Source: DATARR01 sp036376245
GTDB taxonomy: Bacteria > Acidobacteriota > Thermoanaerobaculia > Multivoradales > UBA5704
DNA length: 64,000 nucleotides
Assembly (NCBI GenBank): GCA_036376245.1
Contig: DASVAS010000021.1
Coordinates: forward strand, 1 to 64,000
Direction: 5' to 3'
The notes beneath the pieces are model-generated. The model was not told the DNA's origin. It saw only the letters and a list, made by a program, of their open reading frames with translations, and made no database searches. The stretch's first letter is position 1, and every line of letters begins with the position of its first letter. This document shows positions 19,555-27,775 of this stretch, one piece after another. Both the position numbers and the translations under genes were made by a program.

Positions 19555-20109
19555 ATGTCAAGAATCATCGTAGCCGTGGTCGTTTTCGCGCTCTCAAGCC
19601 AGCTAGCCTGGGGGCAGGAGGCGAGTCCAGCCAGCATCAATGGAGTTCTGGGATATTTCGATTATTCGACCGGTGCGTTCCGGCCGGTAGGGCAGATGGG
19701 AGAATTCGACTCTGAGGCGGCGGAATCCATTAACACGGGCACCATTATCGTCAATATCACCATAACGATCAAGTCAGCGATTCCCGCCGCCTCCCCGATC
19801 AGTTGTGGGGTTTCGGCGACCATGGCTGATATCGATATCTCGGCTGGAAGCGTCAATGTCATTTCAGAGACGGCGACTGTGGTTGCGACTCGCACTGGGA
19901 ACACGGCTAAATGTACGGTGACGATCCCCTATTCCTGGACGGTGATGAACTCGGCAAGCGCCAAAGTGAGCCTTACTTACAACCTCATTGGGGGTAAAGC
20001 AACGGCGACAACAGGGCTCCAGGTGCGCTCAAGCATTGGTCCTATTGCCAACATACCCGTCCCGGCAAACGGATCGACGACGACAAAGACAGTCAACGCG
20101 GTACTCTGA
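19555..20109 (+). CDS. Secreted hypothetical protein
   Basis: A 184-residue exported protein with signal peptide (SRIIVAVVVFALSSQLAWG, cleaved near 20). The mature part is Thr/Ser/Ile-rich and beta-rich, with two Cys (in PISCGV and TAKCTV) that may form a disulphide. GTGAGGAG lies before the ATG. It has lower GC than most neighbours. Its promoter region is shared with the DUF2806-like gene at 39069. Function unknown; a fibre or surface protein is possible. Confidence 0.75.
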   Translation: MSRIIVAVVVFALSSQLAWGQEASPASINGVLGYFDYSTGAFRPVGQMGEFDSEAAESINTGTIIVNITITIKSAIPAASPISCGVSATMADIDISAGSVNVISETATVVATRTGNTAKCTVTIPYSWTVMNSASAKVSLTYNLIGGKATATTGLQVRSSIGPIANIPVPANGSTTTKTVNAVL

Positions 20110-20201
20110 CCTGTTCACCACATGGCGACTACGAGCGCTATCAAGCCAACGGGGCCGGGAACCGTTGCGCGGATCCCGGCCGACCGTTTTCGGAATCCGG
20201 G

Positions 20202-20759
20202 CTACCTGCCGGCCGGGACCTCGGCCGTGGCGAAGAGCTCGACCATGGCGCGGTTGAAGGCCGGGATGTCGTCAGGCTTGCGGCTGGTGACCAGGTTGCC
20301 GTCCACCACCACCTCCTGATCGACCCAGTTGACGCCCGCGTTCTTGAGATCCATCTGGATGGTCTCGTAGGACGTCATCTTGCGTCCGCGCGCCACACCC
20401 GCGTCGATCAGCGTCCAGGGTCCGTGGCAGATCGAGGCGACAGGCTTGCCGGCGTCGAAGAACGCCTTGACGAACCGCTGGACCTCGGGCTTGCGGCGCA
20501 GGTGGTCCGGATTCATGACGCCGCCGGGCAGGAGGAGGGCGTCGAAGTCCTCCGCCTTCGCCTGGCCGAGCGGCACGTCGACCGGCAACTCGTCACCCCA
20601 CTCGGTGTGCTGCCAGCCTTTCACCTTTCCCTGGGAGGGAGAGACGATGCTCGTCTTCGCTCCGGCCTGATCCAGCGCCTTCCTCGGCTCGGTCAACTCG
20701 ACCTGTTCGAATCCATCCGCGACGAGGATCGCGACCTTCTTCCCGTGCAAGTTCTCCAT
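20202..20759 (-). CDS. PfpI/DJ-1 family type 1 glutamine amidotransferase-like protein
   Basis: A 185-residue cytoplasmic protein of the DJ-1/ThiJ/PfpI superfamily (YhbO-like). The nucleophile elbow is ASICHGPW with Cys111, and Glu18 in DGFEQVEL is the expected acidic partner. Relatives act as stress proteins, deglycases or proteases; the reaction here cannot be told from sequence. A strong AAGGAGG lies 7 bases before the ATG. The upstream region carries copy 2 of the hairpin repeat. Monocistronic. Confidence 0.93.
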   Translation of the reverse strand: MENLHGKKVAILVADGFEQVELTEPRKALDQAGAKTSIVSPSQGKVKGWQHTEWGDELPVDVPLGQAKAEDFDALLLPGGVMNPDHLRRKPEVQRFVKAFFDAGKPVASICHGPWTLIDAGVARGRKMTSYETIQMDLKNAGVNWVDQEVVVDGNLVTSRKPDDIPAFNRAMVELFATAEVPAGR

Positions 20760-20777
20760 GCTGTACCTCCTTCAGGC

Positions 20778-20841
20778 TATAGCTGCGGCTTGGGCCGGTC
20801 CTCCGGCCCATGGAGGAAGGAAGCAAGCCGGGTGCCTGGAA
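20778..20841. repeat. Dispersed hairpin repeat, copy 2
   Basis: Copy of the 17211-17265 element: TATAGCTGCGG, hairpin GGGCCGG-TCCT-CCGGCCC, GGAAGCAAGC and TGCCTGGAA. It is immediately upstream of the ribosome binding site of the PfpI-like gene (minus strand). Confidence 0.7.
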
Positions 20842-20878
20842 CGCGTGCTGACGAGATCGCTGGAGAGACGTGCTCAGG

Positions 20879-21367
20879 CTACTCGCCAACGTCGGCGAGC
20901 GCCGTCTCGACCAGCTCTCTGGAAATGTACATCTGGTTCTGGATCAGTGCCTCGACGAGGGGGCGCGCCTCAGGGATGAGGCCGCGCTGTTTGGCGCGCA
21001 GGATCACCCCCAGAGTGCCAGTCGTCGGGATGCCGAGACTCCGCGCGCAACGTCGGGCCTGCAGATCATCCAGGACAGCTTCACTGTCAGACATGAAAGA
21101 GGCGTGGACGAGGACCTGAGATTCTCCCGCTCCCAAGTCCCATCCGGAGATCTCTTCCGGGATGGGGAGGTCAGGCTCGATCCGGATCCAGCCTGGGATC
21201 TCGACTCCTTTGGAGAAGGACGACCACTTTCCCTCCGCATGCACTTCCGCCACCACGGCGGCGGGAACCATGACCTGACTGGCCAGCTTCGAGAGAAGGG
21301 GAAGGGCGTCGACTCGGGACAGGAAGATCAGGGGAGAAGCGTTCACCACGAACCGGGCTTCACCCAC
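20879..21367 (-). CDS. DUF3368-type PIN-domain toxin
   Basis: A 162-residue PIN-like protein, a probable endoribonuclease toxin. Acidic residues expected for the metal site are visible: Asn/Ser in VVNASPLI at the N-terminus, Glu in VVAEV (about 41), Glu in GAGESQVLVHA (about 81) and Asp in AVLDDLQARRCA (about 98-99). ARRCARSLGIPTTGTLGVIL is typical of DUF3368. It overlaps the upstream UPF0175 gene by 8 bases, the common arrangement for this pair. The first acidic residue is Asn rather than Asp, which is usual in DUF3368. Confidence 0.85.
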   Translation of the reverse strand: MGEARFVVNASPLIFLSRVDALPLLSKLASQVMVPAAVVAEVHAEGKWSSFSKGVEIPGWIRIEPDLPIPEEISGWDLGAGESQVLVHASFMSDSEAVLDDLQARRCARSLGIPTTGTLGVILRAKQRGLIPEARPLVEALIQNQMYISRELVETALADVGE

Positions 21368-21611
21368 GCTGGAGCTCCTCGCGTAGCTCCTCCAGAGTCA
21401 CCTGCACCGCCGGGATCTTCCGCAGGAAGAGCTCTTCCAGGAACGCGGCCCGGCTGACTCCCGCTATCTCCGCCGCCTTGCCCTGAGAGACCAACCCCTG
21501 CGAATACCAGTGGATCGCGGCAGCCAGCCTCATTTCAGCGGCGAACTCGGCGGGCGATTTCCGGAGAGCTGAGAATACTGTCGGCGGGAAATCGAAGACG
21601 ACCTGGGCCAT
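21360..21611 (-). CDS. UPF0175 family antitoxin-like protein
   Basis: An 83-residue protein of the UPF0175 family. It has the conserved LRLAAAIHWYSQGLVSQGKAA stretch (a helix-turn-helix-like core, residues about 28-60, AEIAGVSRAAFLEEL). It should neutralise the overlapping PIN-domain toxin and repress the operon. AGGAGG precedes the ATG at 21611. Likely functional pair. Confidence 0.85.
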   Translation of the reverse strand: MAQVVFDFPPTVFSALRKSPAEFAAEMRLAAAIHWYSQGLVSQGKAAEIAGVSRAAFLEELFLRKIPAVQVTLEELREELQRG

Positions 21612-21653
21612 AAAGCCTCCTCACTGAGGATTCTAGTGCCTCAGCGTGCGGCG

Positions 21654-24638
21654 TCAACGCGTCACAATCTCCAGATCCGCCGTCTCCCCCTCCACGTTGC
21701 CGGCGCGGACGCGGTTCCTTCCTTCGGTCTTGGCGCGGTAGAGGGCCAGGTCGGCGGCTTCGATGAGGACGTCGGGCGACTGGCCGGACTCGGGGATGCC
21801 GGCGGCGACGCCGAAGCTGGCGGTGATGCGGCCGAGCGGCGAGGTCTCGTGGGGAATCCCCAGACGCTCGATGCCTTCGCGGAGCTGCTCGGCGATCAGC
21901 AGGCCGTTGGGGAGGCCGGTCTCGGGGAGGAGCACGGCGAATTCCTCGCCGCCGTAGCGCGCCGCCAGGCCCCCGACCTGTTCGGCGGCGTCCGCGAGAT
22001 AGCGCGCCACCATCTGGAGACAGATATCCCCCTCCCGATGACCGCGCGAGTCGTTCAGGAGCTTGAAGAAGTCGAGGTCGACCAGGGCGAAGGCCACCGG
22101 CGTGTTGTTGCGGCGGGCGCGGCTCCATTCGTCGTCCAGACGCTGACGGAGACGCCGCCGGTTGGCGATGCCGGTCAACTCGTCCTGGAGCGACAGCTCT
22201 TCGAGCTGGGTGTTGGCCGAGGCCAGGTTCTCATGCGCGTTGCGCAGCTCCTGGACGGTCTTGCGCAGCTCTTCCGTCTGCTCGGCCACCCGGGCCTCCA
22301 GGTGCTCGGTGCGCAGCCGCAGCTTCCGGTGGCGCTGCCAGGCGTAGCCGCGGATGCCCAGGACGGCGATCCCGAAGCCGAGGACCAGGGCCCAGGGCGT
22401 CAGGTACCAGGGCGGGAGGACGCGGAAGGACCACGCGGTTTCCGGTCCGCTCTCGCCGCTCGGTCCCACGGTGCGTACGCGGAAGGTGTAGGCGCCCGGC
22501 GGCAGGCGGGTCAGCTCCGCGAAGGGCTCCGCCATGGGCGCGCCCCAGTCGGCGTCCTCGGGATCGAGCCGGGTCTGGTAGCGCAGGCCGGCGCGGAAGG
22601 AGACGGGGGCGAACTCGATGCGCAGGCGCCGCACGTCGGACGGCAGCTCCGCCGGCTGGGGGACGGCGCCGGGCGCGCCGCCGAAGAGGAGCTTGTCGCC
22701 GCCGGTGCGGATCGGCGCCAGGAGAGGCGCCGGCAGGGTGCGCTGTTGGTGGTCGGAGAGCCCCGCGTAGCGAAAGAGGCCGCTCTCGCCCGCGAGCCAG
22801 ACGGTGCCGTCCGGCTCCGCGAGGATCTTTTCGACCTCCCGCGCCTGCACCTCCACGAGGGAGCGCAGCTCGGAAGACCAGCGGTCCCCCAGGCGCGGCG
22901 CCACGGCGGGAGGACGGGTGTTCATCCAGAGGTTGCCCTGGACGTCCTCGGCGATCTCGTAGAGATGGCGGTCTCCCCGGATGCCCGCCAGGGCCGGGTC
23001 TTCCACCAGTTGGCTCCGCTTCTCGTCGACGCGGAACAGGCGGCCGTCGCGGGTGGCCACGATGCGGTCCCCGAGGCGGAAGGTGCGGCTCTCTCCCCCT
23101 TGGACGACCTGCCGGACTCGCGGGCGCGCCGCGGGCCAGCCGGCGGGGATGTCGACGCGGAGGGCGCCGTCGATCGTGGTGCCGCACCAGAGGACGCCCC
23201 CGTCGCTCTCGACGATGGTGCGTACGTCGCCGGCAATGCCTTCGACCTGGCCTTCGAAGCGCCATCCCGCGCCGTCCCGCCGGATGGCGGTGAGCCCGTG
23301 TTCCCCGCCGACCCAGATCCGGTCCGGAACGCTCCGGGAGCGCGCGAGGACGTAGCCGACGTCGTTCTCCGTTCCGGGCACCGCCTGGAGGCTGTCGCCG
23401 CCGCCGAGCTGATAGACGCCGTAGGCCACCCCCACCAGGAGGTCGCCGTCCACGGAGAGGAAGCTCCAGACGGAGGTCGACAGGCCCGGGAAGGCGCGGA
23501 CGCGGGTCGTCCGGCTCCATTCCGGCCCGGCGGACGCGGGCACGCCCCGGGTGGTGAAGAGGCCCATCGAGGTGCCCGCCCAGAGGTCTCCCTGGTGGCG
23601 GGTCATGGTGTAGACGCTCCCCTGCAATCCCGAGCGGCGGTCGATGACGGAGAGGGGCGACACCACCTCGATCCGCGCCAGGCCGCTGTTGAGGGCCAGC
23701 CAGAGGGAGCCTTCGCGGTCCTCCACGAGGCCGTTGACGAAGTCGTCGGGGAGGCCGACGCTGGTGTCGATGACCTGGTCCACGGCGCCGTCCGGGCGGA
23801 GCAGGAGGACGCCGCCCATGAGGGAGCCCAGGGCCCAGCGGCCGTCGGTGAGCCGCAGGCCCTCGCTGACCTTGCTGACGGCCGCCCAGCGGGAGGCTTC
23901 GGGGGAGAACGGCGTGACCCGGCCGTCCGCGAGCCGGAAGAGGCCTTCGCCGCGCACGGAGACGAGCAGGCCGTGGCTGTCCGGGAGCACGAGATCCACC
24001 CGCCGGCCGCGGAACGTCTCGCCTCCGGGCACAGGGACGAGCCGGTTCTCCGCCAGCCGCGAGATCCCGGCGTCGCGTGACCACAGATAGATCTCGTTTC
24101 CTACCGGGAAGGTCTCCGGGTAGGGCCGTTCGTCCGGGAAGGTGGCGAGGGTGACGATCTTCCCGCCGTCCCAGCTCAGCAGCAGGCGGGTGGTCAGGAA
24201 GACGAATCCGTCGCGGGTGGGATGGACGTGGATGATCTGCCCGAGCTCTCGCTGCTCCGGCGGGAGAAGGGGGAGCAGGGAGACGAAGCGCAGGGTGCCG
24301 CCGGCGTCCGCCTCCAGATAGCCGAGCTCGTCGATGCCGCCGACGGCGATGCGTCCGTCGGGGTCGCTGGCGATGGAGAAGGCGCTCCTGCCGCGTCCGG
24401 CCTCGATCAGCCGCCACCAGGCCCCGTCGTAGATCAGGACGCCGGCGCCGTTGGCCACGTAGAGAAGGCCCTGGGGATCGCGGGCGATCCCGAAGCTCTG
24501 GGAGCTGGCGTTCCGTTCCGTGGGGACGTACGACTGGATCAGCGGAAAGCCGCGCTCCGGGGGCGCCGAGGCCACGGCGGCGCCCGCGAGGCCGAGCCCG
24601 CACAGGAGGACGCAGAGGAGCCGGGTGGCGCGATGCAT
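21654..24638 (-). CDS. Membrane diguanylate cyclase with two-component-type beta-propeller sensor
   Basis: A 994-residue sensor that should make cyclic di-GMP in response to an extracytoplasmic signal. Order: signal peptide (1-25), Reg_prop beta-propeller (about 40-660), Y_Y_Y domain (about 665-740), transmembrane helix (745-767), coiled coil (about 775-815), GGDEF domain (about 816-985). The active site is GGEEF (896-900), an accepted variant. The RxxD inhibitory site expected ten residues earlier reads EQVG, so product inhibition is probably lost. The ATG at 24638 begins the signal peptide. The same frame stays open upstream to 25100 only because it crosses the 21-bp repeat array. Specific signal unknown. 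Confidence 0.94.
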   Translation of the reverse strand: MHRATRLLCVLLCGLGLAGAAVASAPPERGFPLIQSYVPTERNASSQSFGIARDPQGLLYVANGAGVLIYDGAWWRLIEAGRGRSAFSIASDPDGRIAVGGIDELGYLEADAGGTLRFVSLLPLLPPEQRELGQIIHVHPTRDGFVFLTTRLLLSWDGGKIVTLATFPDERPYPETFPVGNEIYLWSRDAGISRLAENRLVPVPGGETFRGRRVDLVLPDSHGLLVSVRGEGLFRLADGRVTPFSPEASRWAAVSKVSEGLRLTDGRWALGSLMGGVLLLRPDGAVDQVIDTSVGLPDDFVNGLVEDREGSLWLALNSGLARIEVVSPLSVIDRRSGLQGSVYTMTRHQGDLWAGTSMGLFTTRGVPASAGPEWSRTTRVRAFPGLSTSVWSFLSVDGDLLVGVAYGVYQLGGGDSLQAVPGTENDVGYVLARSRSVPDRIWVGGEHGLTAIRRDGAGWRFEGQVEGIAGDVRTIVESDGGVLWCGTTIDGALRVDIPAGWPAARPRVRQVVQGGESRTFRLGDRIVATRDGRLFRVDEKRSQLVEDPALAGIRGDRHLYEIAEDVQGNLWMNTRPPAVAPRLGDRWSSELRSLVEVQAREVEKILAEPDGTVWLAGESGLFRYAGLSDHQQRTLPAPLLAPIRTGGDKLLFGGAPGAVPQPAELPSDVRRLRIEFAPVSFRAGLRYQTRLDPEDADWGAPMAEPFAELTRLPPGAYTFRVRTVGPSGESGPETAWSFRVLPPWYLTPWALVLGFGIAVLGIRGYAWQRHRKLRLRTEHLEARVAEQTEELRKTVQELRNAHENLASANTQLEELSLQDELTGIANRRRLRQRLDDEWSRARRNNTPVAFALVDLDFFKLLNDSRGHREGDICLQMVARYLADAAEQVGGLAARYGGEEFAVLLPETGLPNGLLIAEQLREGIERLGIPHETSPLGRITASFGVAAGIPESGQSPDVLIEAADLALYRAKTEGRNRVRAGNVEGETADLEIVTR

Positions 24639-24711
24639 GGTTCGGCGGATCCCTATAAGTGTAACCGATGGAGCGGAGAGAGGGGAGGATGGGGCGGTTC
24701 CGTGTCCATCC

Positions 24712-25287
24712 GCGACGCGGCGATCCGGTTTCGCGACGCATTCCCCGCCATGGCGGACGCCTCCACCGCGGATCGCGGCGCTGAGCCCCATCTCTGCGGC
24801 TCCACCCCCGGGATTTGCGACGCTGAGGCCGAAAATCCGCCCGCTTCCCTCGCCCATTGAGACGTCAGGATCGAGAATTGAAACGCATCCCTCTCCAATC
24901 GGGACGCCGCGCTCTCGGATTGCGACTCTCCACAAGAGAATTGCACCGCATCCCTCCGAGAATGCGGCGCTCTTCCCGCGAAATGCGGCGTTCGGGAAGG
25001 GATTTGTGACGTTCGGCTTTCGGGGGGAGAGATGCAGCTTCCCGGTGCCGCGCCGCAAGAGGAGAATTCCGCGTCGCAACCCTAGAATCTGGCGTCGCAA
25101 ATCACGGGGGAGGAGGCGCGGGAGCGTTCCGTGGCGTCGCGACTCAGGATCCTGGAAGGATCCCTGCGCATCTGCGCGTCACAAAAGGGCTCGCGAGCGT
25201 CGCGTGAGCCTTCCCGCCGGCCGTGGGGCTGGAAGGCGGCGTCCCATTCCAGCGCCTGGCGTCACGATCCGACGCGGGCGGCGTCGT
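24712..25287. repeat. Degenerate 21-bp-periodic array with inverted halves
   Basis: The heptamer GCGACGC or close variants recur at 24712, 24733, 24775, 24796, 24817, 24859, 24880, 24901, 24922, 24943, 24964, 24985 and 25006, all in exact 21-bp steps. From 25071 the motif appears as its reverse complement GCGTCGC (25071, 25092, 25134, 25176, 25197, 25239, 25259, 25281), mostly in the same spacing. A left-half unit reads roughly AGAATTGCGACGC then ATCCCTCC. Because 21 is divisible by three, frames stay open on both strands. The array ends 6 bases before the stop codon of the gene at 25293. The 600-base region between genes holds nothing else that I can see. Confidence 0.8.
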
Positions 25288-25292
25288 GATTC

Positions 25293-25751
25293 TCAATCCT
25301 CGGGCTCCAGATCGGTCTTCCTGTAGCTCGTCGGCACCTTGCCTCGGCCCCGGACTTCCACCTTGAGGAAGCCCTCTTCCTCCAGTTCCTGGAGAGCGCG
25401 ATGGAGGGAGCCGCGGTGTGGAGAGTGGCCGAGGACCTCCCGGAGGTGCCGGATGTCAAAGACCTCGGGGACCCGCGGGAGCGCCTCCACGATGTCGTTG
25501 TAGAGAGCCCAGGCGCCCCGGCGCGGGTTCCTGGCCGGCGCCGCCGGAGGGCGTACAGCCGTTTCGGCCCGGGAGACGGTCGCCGCCTCCGCCGGGAGAG
25601 AGGGGATCGGGACGCCCTCGCCGTTGGTCATCTTCCAGATCAACTCCACCGCCCCGACCTGATGCCGGTACGACGCCTGGAGGAGCTCCATGCCCACCCG
25701 AAGCTGCTCCTCCAGCCGCCGCAGATGCCGTTCGTATTCGTCGCGTGTCAT
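25293..25751 (-). CDS. Small putative winged-helix protein next to the 21-bp array
   Basis: A 152-residue protein I cannot assign by name. Residues 1-45 form a charged helix (TRDEYERHLRRLEEQL), followed by a Pro/Ala linker. Residues about 75-145 look like a winged helix: VPEVFDIRHLREVLGHS, RGSLHRALQELEEEGFLKV, then a basic wing (RGRGKVPTSYRKT). This suggests DNA binding. No ribosome site precedes the ATG at 25751; ATG at 25808 is an alternative, and a leaderless message is possible. The 21-bp array starts right after its stop. Function inferred only. Confidence 0.65.
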   Translation of the reverse strand: MTRDEYERHLRRLEEQLRVGMELLQASYRHQVGAVELIWKMTNGEGVPIPSLPAEAATVSRAETAVRPPAAPARNPRRGAWALYNDIVEALPRVPEVFDIRHLREVLGHSPHRGSLHRALQELEEEGFLKVEVRGRGKVPTSYRKTDLEPED

Positions 25752-26149
25752 GGTCGCGTCGCGGATTGTGACGCAAGCGGGGGATGGGACGCAAGGGGGG
25801 GACGCCATGCCACGCATTCGTAGAGACGACACAGACGATGTAGCAAGACCTGCCGAGGCCACCGCCGGCGTGGCGTCTCTTCGAAGGGCAGACGGCCTCA
25901 AAAGGCAAGCCCTCTTGATGCCCCTTCCCGGGGCCGGGAGAAGGGATGGGCAGAGTTGAATCCTGTTCAATCCCGATGGCCTGAGGATGCGATCGGCCCT
26001 CCGGGGAGGTGGGATTGGTTGTGGGTGTAAAATTGTCCGTCTATAGGTGTGTGGAGTGCCGTGCAACCTCCTCTTCCACAGGACGGCTGGTCTCTCCATG
26101 CGCATGGTGAAACGTCAAACGTTCGGCAGCGGATGAGGTTGCTGTTGGC
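25752..26149. other. Intergenic region with dispersed repeat
   Basis: About 400 bases without a convincing gene. Residual GCGTCGC, GTGACGC and GGGACGC motifs (25756-25805) resemble units of the neighbouring array but are not in 21-bp steps. Bases 25867-25895 match the reverse complement of 122-150 in about 27 of 29 positions. The divergent promoters for 25751 (minus) and 26150 (plus) should lie here. Confidence 0.5.
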
Positions 26150-27082
26150 ATGCTAGAAGACATTGATCCAGATCTAGAAGTCAGTTTGCTCGACTTGGAC
26201 GCACAGCAGCGGACGGTCGTTAACTGGGTTGCCTTGGCCCTGGACGACACGAATAAGCCCAATGTCACTACAGCCACTTTACTTGCAGATATCTTGCGTA
26301 CCTTCCTTGGAACCCATACGAGCATACGGTTGCTCTTGGCAGAGAAGGATCGGCGGCCAGTCGTAGCTTCTGACGCCGTTTCGCTAGTAAGAGAACAGAT
26401 CGAGAAGGTGTTTCTTGTCTCTCTGATTCTGTCAGGCTGGAAAACGTACGTGCCGATCTACTTCGCAGAAGATTGGTGCCGACGCTTCCGGTACTTTGTC
26501 GTCCAGAAGAAGGATCGGCAGGGATTGGCGCGCTTTCAGGAGTTTTTTTCAGATGTGGGACCACAGAAGTTTGAAGAGCGTCGGATAGATCTTGGCATCT
26601 CAGAAGAGATCCGTGACCTTATTGAATTTCAAGTACATAATCCTGGTGTAGGAAAACCTGATCGGCTGAAGTCTGTCCGCCTCCCGCAATTTCCAACTCC
26701 GAAGGTCATCTTGGACCGGGCTCCAGAAGCTGAACGCCTTGGGCTTGCACGCTGGTATGAGGAATATCGAGCGGTATGCGGTTATACTCATATCGGAGCG
26801 GATAAGCTGCAGATGACCACCATGACAGGTCGCAAGGTGAACTTCTCGGAAGAGCAGATAGCTACTTACTTCACTAAAGAATTTGTCGAGTTGGCTATTC
26901 TTAGCTATGTCGCCTGTGCCTATACATCGACCGAGCTACTAAGCCTAACGAATTGCGCTCTAGAACCCATGGCTGAAGTGACTAAGCTATGGAACCGTCT
27001 ACTTGAGACGAGTCTCGCTGCGAAGATATTCTGGGAGGCGAGAAGCCGCTCGCTGCTTCCACTGGCGGCTATACTAGGGTGA
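26150..27082 (+). CDS. Hypothetical protein of lower GC content
   Basis: A 310-residue, mainly helical, cytoplasmic-looking protein that I do not recognise. It has Trp/Tyr-rich patches (YVPIYFAEDWCRRFRYFVV) and a C-terminal helix (AILSYVACAYTSTELLSL) reminiscent of helical proteins of the DUF5677 type; that comparison is weak. GC and codon use (for example ATA, TTA and CTA codons) differ clearly from the surrounding genes, suggesting recent acquisition. No clear ribosome binding site at the ATG (GTTGCTGTTGGC upstream). Confidence 0.7.
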   Translation: MLEDIDPDLEVSLLDLDAQQRTVVNWVALALDDTNKPNVTTATLLADILRTFLGTHTSIRLLLAEKDRRPVVASDAVSLVREQIEKVFLVSLILSGWKTYVPIYFAEDWCRRFRYFVVQKKDRQGLARFQEFFSDVGPQKFEERRIDLGISEEIRDLIEFQVHNPGVGKPDRLKSVRLPQFPTPKVILDRAPEAERLGLARWYEEYRAVCGYTHIGADKLQMTTMTGRKVNFSEEQIATYFTKEFVELAILSYVACAYTSTELLSLTNCALEPMAEVTKLWNRLLETSLAAKIFWEARSRSLLPLAAILG

Positions 27083-27363
27083 AAGCAATGGCAACGCCGA
27101 ATCCGGCTGCTCAACCGGACAGCGTGCATCGCCTGCTGCCAGTTAGCAGCAATCCCGTTCGCCAGCTTACGGGAATGAAGTTACTTGACGGGCCATCAAC
27201 GGTCGCCAAGGGTCACCACGATCTAATGGCGGGCTCGGCGACAACCACAGTTCTCTTCGAGACGCGGTATCGGTTCGATGGCAAGGCGTATCAACCGAAG
27301 GAGTGTACCCGTACAGACTTATCGAACAAACTGTTGAGGGTTCCATGTGATGAAGCACGCTGA
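27079..27363 (+). CDS. Doubtful small reading frame
   Basis: A 94-codon frame from GTG (27079), overlapping the previous stop by 4 bases. There is no recognisable domain, and composition gives little support. It may be an operon partner of the preceding hypothetical or a chance frame in a lower-GC segment. Confidence 0.25.
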   Translation: MKAMATPNPAAQPDSVHRLLPVSSNPVRQLTGMKLLDGPSTVAKGHHDLMAGSATTTVLFETRYRFDGKAYQPKECTRTDLSNKLLRVPCDEAR

Positions 27364-27445
27364 ACGGAACCGAGGAGTACGCTGAGAGCAGTACGCCGCC
27401 AAGTCCGAGGGGAGATCGTAGCTCGTCTCTGCGGGAGGCGGCGCT

Positions 27446-27775
27446 TCAGTCAAGTCCCAGCCAACGCCGTAGGGCGTCTGCGGCAACCTCCAACTCAGCG
27501 GCGTCGCAACTGCCTATTTCGGAGGTCACAGCGGAACGGGGAACGGTGACGACCTTGTCGATCATGATTTGGGAGACGGTCCGCAATCCCGTGCGTTCGC
27601 CGGGCGGTAATGGGATGCGGAAGAGGGGCGCGTCAACGCAGTCCGATGTGATCGGACAGATGGTGACGCTCTGATGCGTGGGGTTGAACAGGTCCGACTG
27701 TATAACCAGAGCCGGCCGGGGCTTGCCGGTGTAGGCGCCTTTCGCCGCTACAACGACGATGGCGCCCCGTTTCAC
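27446..27775 (-). CDS. PemK/MazF family mRNA interferase toxin
   Basis: A 109-residue toxin that should cut RNA at short sequences. It shows MazF landmarks: KRGAIVVV at the start, GKPRPALVIQSD (about 17-28), the VTICPIT strand and 'LRTVSQIMIDKVVTV' (about 63-77) with the usual basic and polar active-site residues. The start overlaps the stop of the upstream RHH gene by 4 bases. It is normal length for the family. Confidence 0.9.
   Translation of the reverse strand: MKRGAIVVVAAKGAYTGKPRPALVIQSDLFNPTHQSVTICPITSDCVDAPLFRIPLPPGERTGLRTVSQIMIDKVVTVPRSAVTSEIGSCDAAELEVAADALRRWLGLD

Noticed and set aside
21636..24080. 814-codon plus-strand frame opposite the diguanylate cyclase
   Set aside because: No recognisable domain, Gly/Ala/Arg-rich composition, fully antisense to a well-supported gene.
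24639..25100. N-terminal extension of the diguanylate cyclase with heptad repeats
   Set aside because: The frame is open only because the DNA repeat period (21 bp) is a multiple of three; the signal peptide begins at 24638.
24712..25287. CRISPR array
   Set aside because: Units are 20-21 bp in total with no separate spacers, repeats are degenerate, and no cas gene is in the window. The same applies to 57861-58171.
24520..25326. Plus-strand heptad-repeat protein (R-I-A-T type units)
   Set aside because: Same 21-bp array read on the other strand; no ribosome site, starts inside the cyclase gene, motif orientation flips midway.
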